The translations under genes were made by a program, and so were the position numbers. 64,000 nt of DNA from Sympetrum striolatum (Eukaryota > Arthropoda > Insecta > Odonata > Libellulidae). The stretch's first letter is position 1. The number at the start of each line of letters is the position of its first letter. This document shows positions 11,610 to 23,400 of the stretch, piece after piece. The stretch is taken from contig OX388349.1 in assembly GCA_947579665.1 (NCBI GenBank), positions 69,816,841 to 69,880,840 of the forward strand, read 5' to 3'. The notes beneath the pieces were generated by a model that had not been told where the DNA came from, did not search any database, and saw only the letters and a list, made by a program, of their open reading frames with translations.

Positions 11610-13535
11610 CATCTTATCTCGTTACAATCCTAAGATTGATTTGCAGCAGTCTTCCATTTTTCACGATCCTGGGCCATTCTCTTTCTTCTACATATTTTTG
11701 GCAGCCTAAATCCTTCATCATCTGTCCCATGTAGTTTAGTCTAGGCCTGCCTTTCCAGTTTTCCCCTTCTACAGTGCCTTCTAGTATGGTCTTAATAAGC
11801 CCATCATGCCTAAGGATGTGACCAATCAGGGTGCATCTTCTCTTCTTTATCAGATTGAGAAGACATGGTCTTTCTCTCATCTTTTGTAGCAACCCTTCGT
11901 TTGTTACTTTGTCCACCCATGGTATTTTTAGTATTCGGCGATAACACCACATTTCGAAGGCATCCAGTTTCCTCTTTTCGCTCTCCCCAAAAGTCCAGGT
12001 CTCACTGGCGTAGAGTAGGATTCTCTAGACAAAAGTCCTCAAGAGGTGTTTTCCAAGCTCTAAATTGATGTTCGTAGAGGTGAAGAGTTTCTTTCTTTTA
12101 TTGAAATAGGAAGAAGAAATATAAATAATTAATTTTCTTTTCTCTCACTTTTACTCAAGGTGTGATAATTTGGAAATTACGAAAGTATGGTTTATAAATA
12201 ATATTTTTCACAGCCTACAATAAATAGTGACCAAAATAAGTATCACTGTTCAGTATAAACTATACTTTCGTAATTTCCAAATTTCAAGAGTTTCTTTCTT
12301 TTATTGAAGGCTAACTTTGCCTTGTTGATTCAACTCAATATCTCCTTCACGCTATGCCTGTCCGAAGTTATCCTGATTCCCAAATAGATGTACTCATATC
12401 TAATGTCTCTCCCCCTAAAGCTAGCTCCACTCTAGTGTGACTGCTTACCGCTTTCTCCATCATCTCCTTTACAGCCTCATCACCTGGGTGGAGTTTATTA
12501 AGGTAATTCCTCCATTCCTCCACTATTTTTTCCTCTTCGTATAGAAATTGTCCATCTGCTCCTTGTAAGGTAGCCCTTTTTACCTTATAATCTCCAAAGA
12601 AGTTCTTAATTGTCTTATAAGCCACTTCAAATTTTCCCTTTGCCATATGCTCATCTACTTCTTTACATCTTGCTTGGAAAAAAGATTCCTTTGCTAACTT
12701 TACAGTTGTTTATTTTGTTTCTTAGCTGTCTATATTCATCTGACCTTCTGTATTATCATTTTTAAATGTTCTTCTTTGGTCAATCATTTCAATTATCTCG
12801 TCACTTATCCATTCCTTAGTTATTCTTGTGTTTTTTCTTCCAATCACTCTTTCGGCCGCAGTCAAGACTTGGTCCCTGATTGTTGTCCATGACGCTTCCA
12901 CACTACTGGTATCTTGCTTTATCGGTGCTATTGCAACTTCCTTTGTTTCTTCCTTTAACTCACATAGTTTCCCATCTCTCCTCAGAAGGCTTAGATTCCA
13001 TTTATTACATTTTCTCTTCTCCAATTTTTTGAACTTAAGTGTGCATTTACTTATCACCATGTTGTGATCGATATCAATGTCCGGGCTAGAATAACTTCTA
13101 CAGTCCTTTACTTGATTTTTAAAACTCTTCTTGACTATAATGTAGTCAATCTGATAGCGCCTCTTATCCCCTGGTGCCTTCTAGGTGTATCTTCTGCACG
13201 GGTTATGTTGAAACCATGTATTTGCTATTATCATTTGATGACTTGTACAAAATTGTACAAGTCTATTTCCTCGCTCATTCCTTTCCCCTAATCCGAACGG
13301 CCCAACTATGGTTCCTTCTCTTCCTTCCCCTACTGATGCATTCCAGTTCCCCATAACTATTAAGTTTTCACTAGCTTTTATTCCTTTTAATACTTCTTCA
13401 AGGTCTTTATATACCCTCTCTACTTCTTCATCTTCTACAGTTGAAGTAGGCATGTACAATTGTACTATCACAGTACCTGTGGGTTTGGTTTCAATCTTGA
13501 CTAGAATAACCCTCCCATTGCATTGTACGTAACAT
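11610..13535 (-). pseudogene. RTE-like non-LTR retrotransposon, internally deleted
   Basis: Read on the minus strand from high to low coordinates. An apurinic-type endonuclease domain lies at 13471-13181 (LIVMGNWNASVGEGREG, the usual GDxNA motif). Linker and pre-RT segments follow at 13060-12722 and 12646-12368. The frame then runs near 12400-12310 into RT C-terminal sequence (YLGIRITSDRHSVKEIL). The 3' end (RRILKIPWVDKVTNEGLL) lies at about 11950-11614. The RT catalytic core is missing between about 12410 and 12368, so there is an internal deletion. Several stops and frameshifts mark it as dead. The same kind of domain order and C-terminal motif occurs in the LINE at 33573-34975. These endonuclease-RT proteins are often labelled craniofacial development protein 2-like in arthropods. 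Confidence 0.8.
12106..12285. mobile_element. 180 bp insertion with terminal hairpin and 23 bp target duplication
   Basis: Identical 23 bp direct repeats at 12083-12105 and 12286-12308 flank this segment. Removing the insert and one repeat restores the LINE reading frame (INKAKLAF, then NKRKKLF, then TSTNINLELGKHLL). Inside are inverted arms at 12169-12196 and 12254-12281 (28 bp, one mismatch). The long duplication suggests target-primed insertion of an RNA or another mechanism leaving 20+ bp duplications, rather than an ordinary MITE. Confidence 0.8.
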
Positions 13536-13654
13536 TTAACATATATTATTTATAAAAAGGTTCAATAGACCTATTCATTCAGTCAATGTACTTTATGAAT
13601 ACATATGAAAGATAAGAAGAGCATTGCCTTCATTGTATCTATTATTATAAAATA

Positions 13655-13872
13655 AATAAATACCGGCCTTGGTGGTGGAGAGACTGCATTCCATCTAGGC
13701 TATCACTTAAATCCCAAGGTCCCGGGTTTGAATCCCGGCTGATCGGATTTTTCTGATCAGGGAATGGTTGTGTGTGTTCATTGTTACTGTTGCCTTGATA
13801 AAGCACCCTCTGACAAGCTTGTGAGAGCTTAGGGAGACTTCACCAATAAAGGGCAACAGTTGCTAAACATAA
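13655..13872 (+). mobile_element. tRNA-derived SINE
   Basis: The head resembles a tRNA with B box GGGTTTGAATCCC at about 13726. It is followed by a body (GATCGGATTTTTCTGATCAG, then TGTGTGTGTTCATTGTTACTG) and an A-rich tail near 13868. A diverged piece of similar body sequence (TTTTTCTGCTTAGGGAATGG) occurs at 46225-46250. The A box is weak. Confidence 0.6.
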
Positions 13873-13899
13873 AAAAAAGGAAATCATTATCATGCTTTT

Positions 13900-15005
13900 G
13901 AAAACACTTGAAATCATATAAATTTAAAAAATGCAATGCTAAAGATCTGGCTGGTTATTTTCAATCATATTTATTTATTTACATAATTAATCTTACCAAT
14001 AGAAGAAAAGATCAGGTGGTAAGATTTATATGGCACAAGAAGATTATAATACCTTATAGTATGTTAAGACATATATTCCTAAAGTCTTTTTTGCTTTTCG
14101 GGTGGGGTTTAAGAGCCTCTTCAGGTAACATATTCCAATCTTTTATCCCTCTATTTATAAAAGAATACTTCGCTATATCCATTCATTTTTTCCTAAGCTT
14201 AAACTTATATTTATGGTCCCCCTAAGCTACATAATGTGGTTCCTCTATCTTGTCCTTTAATTCTGTCCATGCCTTGCCTCCGTTTTTAACCTGAAAGATT
14301 CCTACAAAATGGTTTATTATCCTTATCCTTTTTTCTAATGATTCCCGGCCAAACTTCTCCAGCATCTCTGTAATGCTGTCTTCTTTCTTATGCCTTCCTA
14401 ATGTACATCTTGCAGCTTTTCATTGCACTTTCTCTATTTTTTTAATGTTAAATTTATCATGAGGATCCCATATGTTGGTTGCATATTATAATATTGGTCT
14501 TACTATTGTTTTACATGCTAATTCTTTTGGGATCTTACTACTACCCCTTAGATTTCTCATCACAAAATGTTAATATTTAAATGCTTTAGAAATAATTTTA
14601 CTTACATGAAAACTCTAGTCCCAATTTTTTGTAAATATGACTCCTAAGTACATATCTGCATTCATTTACTATTGGAATTTTCGCACCATTTAACTCACAT
14701 CTAATCTCTCTCTCTCTTTCCTTTTATTTGTGAATGTAATATGATTACTTTTCTTCACATTGATCATCATTTCATTCAATGAAGCCCACATTTCAACTCT
14801 TAGAACTTCATCTTGCAGTATTTTACTATCTTCCTCACTATTTGTTTCTCTGTAAATTATGCAATCGTCTGCAAAAAGCTTGATTTTCGATTTCATTTCC
14901 TTTGACAATCCATTAATATAGGCATAAACATAATATATTGCCACAAAGAAACTGAAAGCTGTCTTCATATTTAATTTGAATTGGTTTTTATTTTCCTCCA
15001 TGGAT
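13900..15005 (-). pseudogene. CR1/Jockey-group LINE, RT C-terminal half
   Basis: Minus strand: YINGLSKEMKSKIKLFADDC (15001-14690 frame) contains the reverse transcriptase FADD motif. It is followed by thumb-like sequence. Further 3', frameshifted, come the typical LINE tail blocks RCTLGRHKKEDSITEMLEKF (near 14400-14340) and KYSFINRGIKDWNMLPEEAL (near 14170-14100). Frameshifts and stops are frequent. The 5' part (endonuclease, RT fingers) is absent, the usual 5' truncation. Confidence 0.75.
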
Positions 15006-15249
15006 ATTATTATTATTAGGGGTCTTTATTAAGGTGAGATTGGATAGAATGCATACATAGAGAGACTGTCATAATTGTGCCAATAAGGCAAAATAAATTA
15101 AAGAAGATGACAGCATGGTTTTTGAGATAATTGTATGTTTTTTTTAGAATATAAGCAAATCAGGGAATACTCAAAATTCTTTTCCATAACTGGGGATTGG
15201 TGTAATATTCAACTAAGGTATGAAACATGATATCAAAAACATCATGGAG

Positions 15250-15350
15250 GCTCTAGGATAGTCATTTGAGGACAGCGCATTTGCCTTTGGTGAAAGCCAT
15301 CCCTGGTTCGACTCCCAATGGGAGCTAATGTGCAAAATGACGTAAGCTGT
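15250..15350 (+). mobile_element. Degenerate tRNA-like SINE fragment
   Basis: CCTGGTTCGACTCCCAATGG at about 15301-15320 is a good B box with T-arm pairing. The upstream AGGACAGCGCATTTGCCTTT could be a worn anticodon arm. A similar phrase (GTGGCAAAGCATTTGCCTTT) recurs at 56947. Possibly a tRNA-derived SINE head; no clear body or target duplication. Confidence 0.4.
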
Positions 15351-15473
15351 CAAAACACTTTTAACAACACTACACTACAACATCATGGATATCATAGATT
15401 GTTGCATTAGTGCAAGCTGCGAGGTAATTTTTCTCAAATAATAATGGTATGGTGAAATTTTTCTTATTTTCAG

Positions 15474-15579
15474 AAAGACATTAAGAATTTTAAACCTCTT
15501 GTTGTGGAGGTACACTTCAAATTAAAAGAAGAAAAGAAAAATAAAACACATGTGCTTGTATCTGGAGGAGGCCTCACAG
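15474..15579 (+). CDS. Integrin alpha exon 1 of window (end of thigh)
   Basis: Acceptor TTCTTATTTTCAG, donor GTACTG. Encodes residues 1-36 (KDIKNFKPLVVEVHFKLKEE at the start), matching the strand preceding the genu in integrin alpha chains. Enters in phase 0, leaves in phase 1. The preceding exon must be left of the window, since no upstream candidate was found in 10740-15470. Confidence 0.85.
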
Positions 15580-17420
15580 GTACTGTAGCCTTTGTATTGG
15601 TATCATATCTTTATTTTTATTCAGTATTGAGCTGTGCTCCATATTATAATTATATTTCTAAAGCAGCAAAACAATAACATGGTTTTACGAGTTATTGTTT
15701 GCTTGATTTTTCCATTTTTGCAGATTGAATAAGAAGTTGGTAAATGCTAAAAGTTTAGAAAGAATTCAAAAGAATGGAGTTGCTTGAAAATCTCAAAATA
15801 TACTAAACGAGATGGATGACATGTAAACCCTACTCATAAATACTGTCTAAAAATGGGCTACATGGATTCTGCTGATTTACATAATGATTTATTTATTATA
15901 TTTGATATTGTTACAAAATAGTCGTTAAAGATGCATGAAGTGCACTTACGACAACGTGGATGAGGATCGATTTAAATAACACCCGAACTGCTTCAGTGTT
16001 GATAATGAACTGCCGTCTTTATTAAATCCAACACGGCGGCTGCATACATACAAAAAAAATCTGATGTGGCCAGCACATGACTTTCTCCATATCTAAGATG
16101 TAAATATTTATCTACGACAGTAATTTCGAACTCTATATTCAATATAAACTTGGAAGATGAGTGATAAATTTATATATTATTATCTTTTACGTCACAAACA
16201 TTATAAATAATGTTTTTCGGGACATGCTCGATGAAAAAAGATGAATTTGGCCTTTCGCCCATTGAGCCCACAACGTACATAATCAGCAACTTCCGGTTTA
16301 TCAGTATTTCATGGATAACTCCTAAATAATCAGTGATACAAAAATATGTTTCATACAAAAGTTATAGTAAATTATATTTTCTAAAACATTTATAAATAAT
16401 AGTATATACCTAAATATCATATTTATGGAGATATTTTGAAAACCGGAAATGAGCTTTGAAGAATAAAGCTCAACTTCCGGTCAACCGATTTACTCCAAAA
16501 ACTAACCAACTCTAACGACACCAACAAAAACACTAAATGTGAAATTTGGTGTTGATACAACGAACGGTTTTCATGTTAGAGCGCCCACAAAGTACATAAC
16601 AGCTACTTCCGGGTTATCGGTATTTCACGAATAACTCCTAATCAACCGGTGATACAAAAATATGTTAAATACAAAATTTAAAGTAAATTATATTATCTAA
16701 AACTTTTATACGGAATACAATATACCAATATATCATATTTATGGAGATATTTTGGAAACCAGAAATGAGCTTTACACAACGTACATAATCAGCAACTTCC
16801 GGTTTATGAGTATTTCATGGATAACTCCTAAACAATCAGTGATACAAAAATATGTTTCATACAAAAGTTATAGTAAATTAAATTTTCTACAACATTTAAA
16901 AATAATAATATATACCTAAATATCATATTTATGGAGATATTTTGAAAACCGGAAATGAGCCTTGAAAAATGAAGCTCGACTTCCGGTCAGCCGATGTACT
17001 CCAAAAACTAATAAACTCTAACGACTGTAATAAAAGTACTATATATGAAATTTGGTGTTGATCCGACAAATAGTTTTCATGTTAGAGCGCCCACAAAGTA
17101 CATAATCATCTTCTTCCGGTTTATCAGTATTTCACGAATAACTCCTAATCAACCGGTGATAAAAAAATATGTTAAATACAAAAGTTATAGTGAATTATAT
17201 TATCTAAAACTTTTATAAGTAATACAATAGACGTATATATCATATTTATGGAGATATTTTGAAAACCGGAAATGAGCTTTAATGAATAAAACTCGACTTC
17301 CGGTTAACGGATTTACTTCAAAAACTAATCAACTCTGACAGCACACACCACAGTACTATATATGAAGTTTGGTATTGATACGACTAATAGTTTTCACGTT
17401 AGAGCGCCCACTATCACACA

Positions 17421-17462
<42 letters not shown>

Positions 17463-20400
17463 CATCATTCCGAAAATGGTCAAAACGTGTTCTAGGGACC
17501 CCAAAACGTGTATTTCCGTTGAAATCTCAAAGTCCAATTTTTCATGAAAACAATACTTTCTCCCCACATAGCAGAAACACGTCTCAGAGACGTCGCATAC
17601 GCGCTCAGTGACGTCTCAGAGACGGCGCACATGCGCTCTGTGACGTCTCAGAGACGTCTCTATGTCCGCCTTGTATACGTCTCTGGAGACGTCCTTTGAG
17701 ACGTCCCTGAGACGTCTCTGAGATGTCCTTTGAGACGTCTCTGAGACGTCCTTAGAGACGTCCTTTGAGATGTCTCCGAGACGTTTTGCGACGTCTCTGA
17801 GACGACTCTGAGATGTCGTTTGAGACGTCTCCGAGATGTAACAGAGATCTCTTTGAGAATTCTCCTAGATATTTGAAACCTCTTTGAATACTAATAGCAG
17901 GAATCATTCTAAACCCAAATATTTGAAGCCAATTGAAAAAGTTTGAGAACAATAAATAAATAATAATTGAGCTTCCTTAAAAGTTATTGAAAGGGTAAAT
18001 TATACAAGAATCCCTGAAAGATACATCAAAAGATAAAACATAGAAAAGCTTTAGACAAATTCAAATATTTGGATTAGGAATATTGTAGTTTCGTTACATC
18101 TCAGATGTATAATTTCTACTGGAAAGGACACAAGCCATTGAATAACATATGGTAGATGAAAGCAAATTATCATTTATTTACATTGCTAAGAATATACATT
18201 TTATACATATTTATGGTCACATGGTAATATCTCTAACATAATTTTCACATTATTTTCAATTACAAATACTGATCGAAGAATAGTAAAAGGATAAATTCAT
18301 TTCTGAGTGATTGAACAATAAATGCAAGGGTTGGTGAACAATTATCAAAAACTACAAATGTAACCTCAGACATTTATCAGGGAAGTGTGCTAGGACCTTT
18401 ACTATTTTTAATTTATATCAATGACTTACCAAAAATCCTGAAATCGAACATTCGTTTGTTTGCCGAGGACTGTATTTATCAAACAATAAAAAACCTTTAC
18501 TGCACCGCATACAGGATACATACCGCATACCGCCTATTGCTATAAGTTTTCCTTGTGTTTATCAGCGCCACCTACTAGGAGTTTCGGCAAACGTTCTCGA
18601 CGACACAAGGCAAATAATGCGCTGGAAAGGGCTCGTTGAAAGTGAACTTTACACTGAAAGAAAAATGAATTTGTAACAAAATATGTAATGAATGAAATAC
18701 AGTAATGCGCATATGGTTACAACAACTAACAGCCGTGTGGTTGAATAATAACCTATGAAGGAGATCATTCAAAAAGAATCTTGATTTGAAATGGAATTAA
18801 ACGTCCGGCGAAGAAGATTGGAATATCAACCATGTTTACTTAAACGGGTAGTTGGGGAACAAGCAGTCATGGAAACAATTATTAAGGAAACTTACCTACT
18901 TACAAAGAATCTTGATTTGAAATGGAATAAAACGTCCAGCGAAGAAGTCCAGATGTAAGAATCAGGTTCGTTGTACCTGATATTGGCGATCCTCGTAAGG
19001 GTGAGAGAAAGGTGTAGATCTTAAGAGGTTTATTTTCCTAGGTACTGAAAATGAGGATCTCTCGTTTCTGATGATCGTCCCTCCTCCTTCACGTCCGCTG
19101 CCTGACTCCCCGAAAAAACCGAAAAAGGACGCTTAAATTTTAAGCCGTCCCTGGCCATAGGTCACATATATGGTCATCCCCTCCCATAGACCACCAGCTC
19201 TGCAACAGTCATTACGCATATGTGGGGCTAAGGAAAGAGCCGGAGAAAAAGAAACGGTCGAGGTCTTCCAAATAACTGAGGATCGTTGAGGGAGTGCGGG
19301 GAGAAATCTTCTTCTTCCGTACAAGGGTTTACACGTCCCGTTCCTTCGTTTGACATACCGGTGTCCTCGACTTTTCCCGGAGCACTACGGTCAACGGGTG
19401 GCCCTCGCGACCTCAGGAAATACGGACAAAAGGAAGATGGTCCTCGCAAGATCCATTTCCAAAGAAAATAAAGCATGAGAAAAATACAAGGAAATCAACT
19501 TTTGAATAACATTCGCGATCGATTTCTTTTTTCATCTTTTGAAATGTTTCACTGAAATCCTAAAAATATTACGATATTGGAAATTTATTTATTATTATTA
19601 GATTTATGATATACACTTAAAATACGTATAAAACATTTGCACATATCTATAAATTTATAATTATCGTTTTAGAGAACAGATAACATGCTACAACAAGTAT
19701 ATCTATCTATTATATATAGATGCTTCTCCGGATTCATTCATATATATACCCAGATAGGATACTAATTCACAGCCTAAACCACAAGCGTGATTGACTTGAA
19801 ATTTTTACGACGTATTGGCCCTAACGTGAAACCTCCAGAAAAAATGCGATTTTGAACCTCAGTGTCATGGGTTCGATTCCAGAGGGCCCCTAAGTCCCGA
19901 TTTTTCCCGTTTAAATGCATTGCTTTGATTTTCGGGAATTATTAAAAAATACTTCCCGGATAGGTAGAGAATTAAAACTCATGGAGTCTATATATATGGT
20001 CATGATCTATCGAAAACATAAATAACTTTAATGGAAAATATCCTGGGTTCGATGCTAGGACGATGCAAAAATCGGCCGTTTAAAATGCATTGCGGCGAAT
20101 TTGAAGATTTTTTTTGGATCCTTTCCCAATAACATGGATACTTGAAACTCGGCACGTAGATATATATCATGAATATATTTCATTATAATATTAAACATGT
20201 TCGCTTATGGTCCTTGGTTCGATCCCAGAGAGCTATTGGCACTTTTCAATGCATTTCTTATGGAGACAACGGAAACAAAATTTCGGTACTTCCCGGCATG
20301 CTATCGACTTCAAACTTTGCATAAAAAAAGATCAAGTTGGTACAAATCAAACTGTGCATTCGCAATTTACAATTTGTCCTGGGTTCGACACCAGGTGTCT

Positions 20401-23400
20401 CTGCAATCAGCAGTAGATGCGATTTTTAGGAATTATTTTGAAACATTTTCCAATAATAAAGAAACTTGAAATTCGGCACATAGATAGAGATCATAAACAA
20501 CTTTAAGAAACATGTTTTAGATTTCCAAGATCGTCCTTGGTTCGAATCCAGAGAGCCATTTACATTCGTGGAAATTAGAACGTCTTTTGAGGCAGTTGCA
20601 GTTAATATTTCTACTTGAATTTTCACACATAGTTACAGTTGGTGATCTTCTATGGTGCTGCATAGTAAGTTATGCAAGAAGACCCGGGTTCGATGCCAGA
20701 CGATGAAATTTTCAGCGAATTTTAAGAATATTTTCAATCCTTTTTTTTTTTTTTTTTGAGGAACGTCCTGATAAAATGCCGATTTTAAATTATTGGTGTC
20801 GATCTGCTTGCAGTATGCAAGCTACATTTTACTCGTAATATTAAATAAGTAATTACAATTTCATATTTAAAATAATCATGTCATAAGAACGTTTTAAACA
20901 ATAACAACGTTGTTTTAACGTCTACGCTATGATTATAATCAATTTCAATGGATGTCCACCATACCACAATATTTAAACTAATGAATCGTAAAACATACAT
21001 AATTTTTGAAGTACTCGAATAACTTAATAATTATACGACACTAAAGGCAATACCAAACATTGAAGTAATATTAATTCCTTATGCCTAAGCAGCCACAACC
21101 AATTGTTTCTGGCCGCATGAAAAAAAATATCTTGAAAAGTCTCATATGAGACGTCTCTGAGACGTCTCATAGCAGTACGAAAAACATGATCTTGAAACGT
21201 CTCATAAGAACGTCTCTGAGACGTCTCAGAGAGATGTTGCGATGTGAACGACTCAAGAGACGTCTCTGAGACATGTTATGTTATGTGGGTCTATACTTCG
21301 TATATGGAGAAAGTAAAAATAGAACATCGCAAATGCAGAACACTTTTATGGTCACATAATGACACATTCTAACAGATATCAAGTATTTCAAATTCCTTGT
21401 TAAAAGATATGAAGATGACTTTTTTCTGAAATACTGCCTTAGGAATTAAACCTAGGACGATGGGAAGAAAAAGGTCGCGTTGTTGCCAAACTGGGTACAA
21501 CGGATCCTTACTGGTATTATTTGTCCACTAAAGTTTTACATGCAATTTTGACTGAGTTTTATGACATTATTTTTATTCTTCTAATAAAGTAACATTAAAA
21601 CATCGTTGGGATTATTATTTTGTTGAATTAGAAGTTATTGGAGCAGGAACGGATCTAGAGAAAAATTTTGGGGGGGGTCCGATCAAAAAATTTAAAAATA
21701 AAAGACATTTCGACTTTCACAAAACGTGACGTTAGAATGGTGTTAGGCAAATTCGAATATTTTCGCTAGTGATTGCTTAAAAAATTGTGTGTTTATTTGC
21801 GTTATTTGAGTTTCATTTTCGAAAAATAGGCACAAGTGATATTTCGGGGGGGGTCCGGACCCCCAGGACCACCCCCCTGGATCCGTCCCTGTATTGGAGT
21901 ACTACAGGATATTCTAGAGCAATAAAAATAAAACATTTTATTATTTTATCTTCAGTTACATATTAACTTATTAGGATGGATTTATTTTGAGTGAGTCAGA
22001 TCTTTTGACATAATTAATCATGCCGGTGTTATAATCTATCAAATGCCTATAATGTCTCATATATTATTCTAAAATAATAACAAAAAATTATGGCAGTACA
22101 TTTTTGAATGATCTTGGCATATGTTTATGGTACATCTTGAGCAAGTTGAGCATGTTTTTATATCCTTTTTATGGTCACAAAAATCACACCTACCTTTCTT
22201 GTTATTTAAAAAAATACGTCCTTTCTGTAATTGTTTGCACTGTTTTATTCAGTAAGATGATTCTATACATTGCGAGCATTGATATCACTGATATCAATCA
22301 GGTTATAAAATATTGCTTGAGCCATCTTTGAGTTATTCTTATGTAACTGTAGCTATGTAATCTGTACTGGTTTACAGGTTTACTTTTTTCTCTCAGATTA
22401 CTTGTTATGGATTTCCACTTCCACAATTGATTATATAAGCTTTTAGTTTGATAGCTGGAATGAACTATCAATTTACAAATGATTATTGGAGTACAAATCT
22501 GTAAATTTTCAGAACTATATTGAGAGCTTGCTTTATTTTTAATTTACTATAATTGAATGTTTTCATTTTTACATCTTCACTATCTTTCCTGATATGAGTT
22601 ACTAAGGACTAGAACCCATCTCTTCTTAGAATGTCATGCTTATTTTAATAAGAAATGAATGTTTTGTTTTGACATTTTAGGCTTATATTATTAATTTATC
22701 TTTCCAAAATTTTGGGTCCTATATAACTTATGCAAATGAGATATAAATTGTATGAATTTTTAGAAAATCTAGTTCTAATTAGCCTGGTGCTTCAGTTTTA
22801 ATTAAGCCTATAATCAAGAGAGTGTATTGAAAGATACAAAAAAGAGGAAAGCATGCAACTTTAACCCAAGGTTGAACAAGAAGTGAGAAATAGTGAAATG
22901 ACTTGGACTCAAACCCCAGTCTCCCACTTTATGGCCAGGTATGATACCCAAAATCCACTTCTGATTTATAGAAGCTATATATAGCCAAGGAAGTGGAGCC
23001 CCACGAAATAGCACAATGAGGAGCTCTGGCAGAGGTCAGTACCACGTGGTACTGACCTGAAGAGAGTACTCTCTTACCTATATATAGCTTCCGTAAAATA
23101 GAAGTGAAATTAGGGGGTCATGGTAGTTTAATGGTTAGAATACCTGCCCAAATGGTGGAGACCTAGTCATATCACCATTTCTCAATTTTGGTACAACATA
23201 TAATTAAACCAAGCATGAAAAGGCTATAATCAATTCATTTAAAATTATGACATTTACATGAAAAGACAGGTTGGCTGTAACTAATAATAATTGATATATT
23301 GATAATTATAATAATAATAATAAATCATCTTAATTTATTATGATATTTCTATGGTAAAATGCAACATTTGCTATAATTACCTACTATTTCTCTAATATTT

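Larger units (their letters stand above)
17563..21289. mobile_element. Element A: non-autonomous transposon with GACGTC arrays
   Basis: Terminal inverted repeats begin CCCACATAGCAGAAACACG on the left and CCCACATAACATAACATG on the right, each running into GTCTCAGAGACG. TC duplicates flank it (17561-17562 and 21290-21291). Removing the element restores the repeat seen uninterrupted at 45418-45446. Both ends are crowded with GAGACGTCTC palindromes (about 17580-17840 left, 21145-21275 right). The interior has no intact transposase. It shares an internal block with element B (17929-18115 vs 28418-28600) and a second one (19490-19525 vs 30020-30057). It also holds a captured RT fragment and one B-box unit. 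Superfamily not assigned. Confidence 0.82.

Noticed and set aside
17362..17611. Open frames with His-Thr repeats
   Set aside because: Translation of the CA microsatellite and of the element A end.
19133..19476. GC-rich open frames on both strands inside element A
   Set aside because: No recognisable domain, no splice signals, and a location within a non-autonomous transposon.
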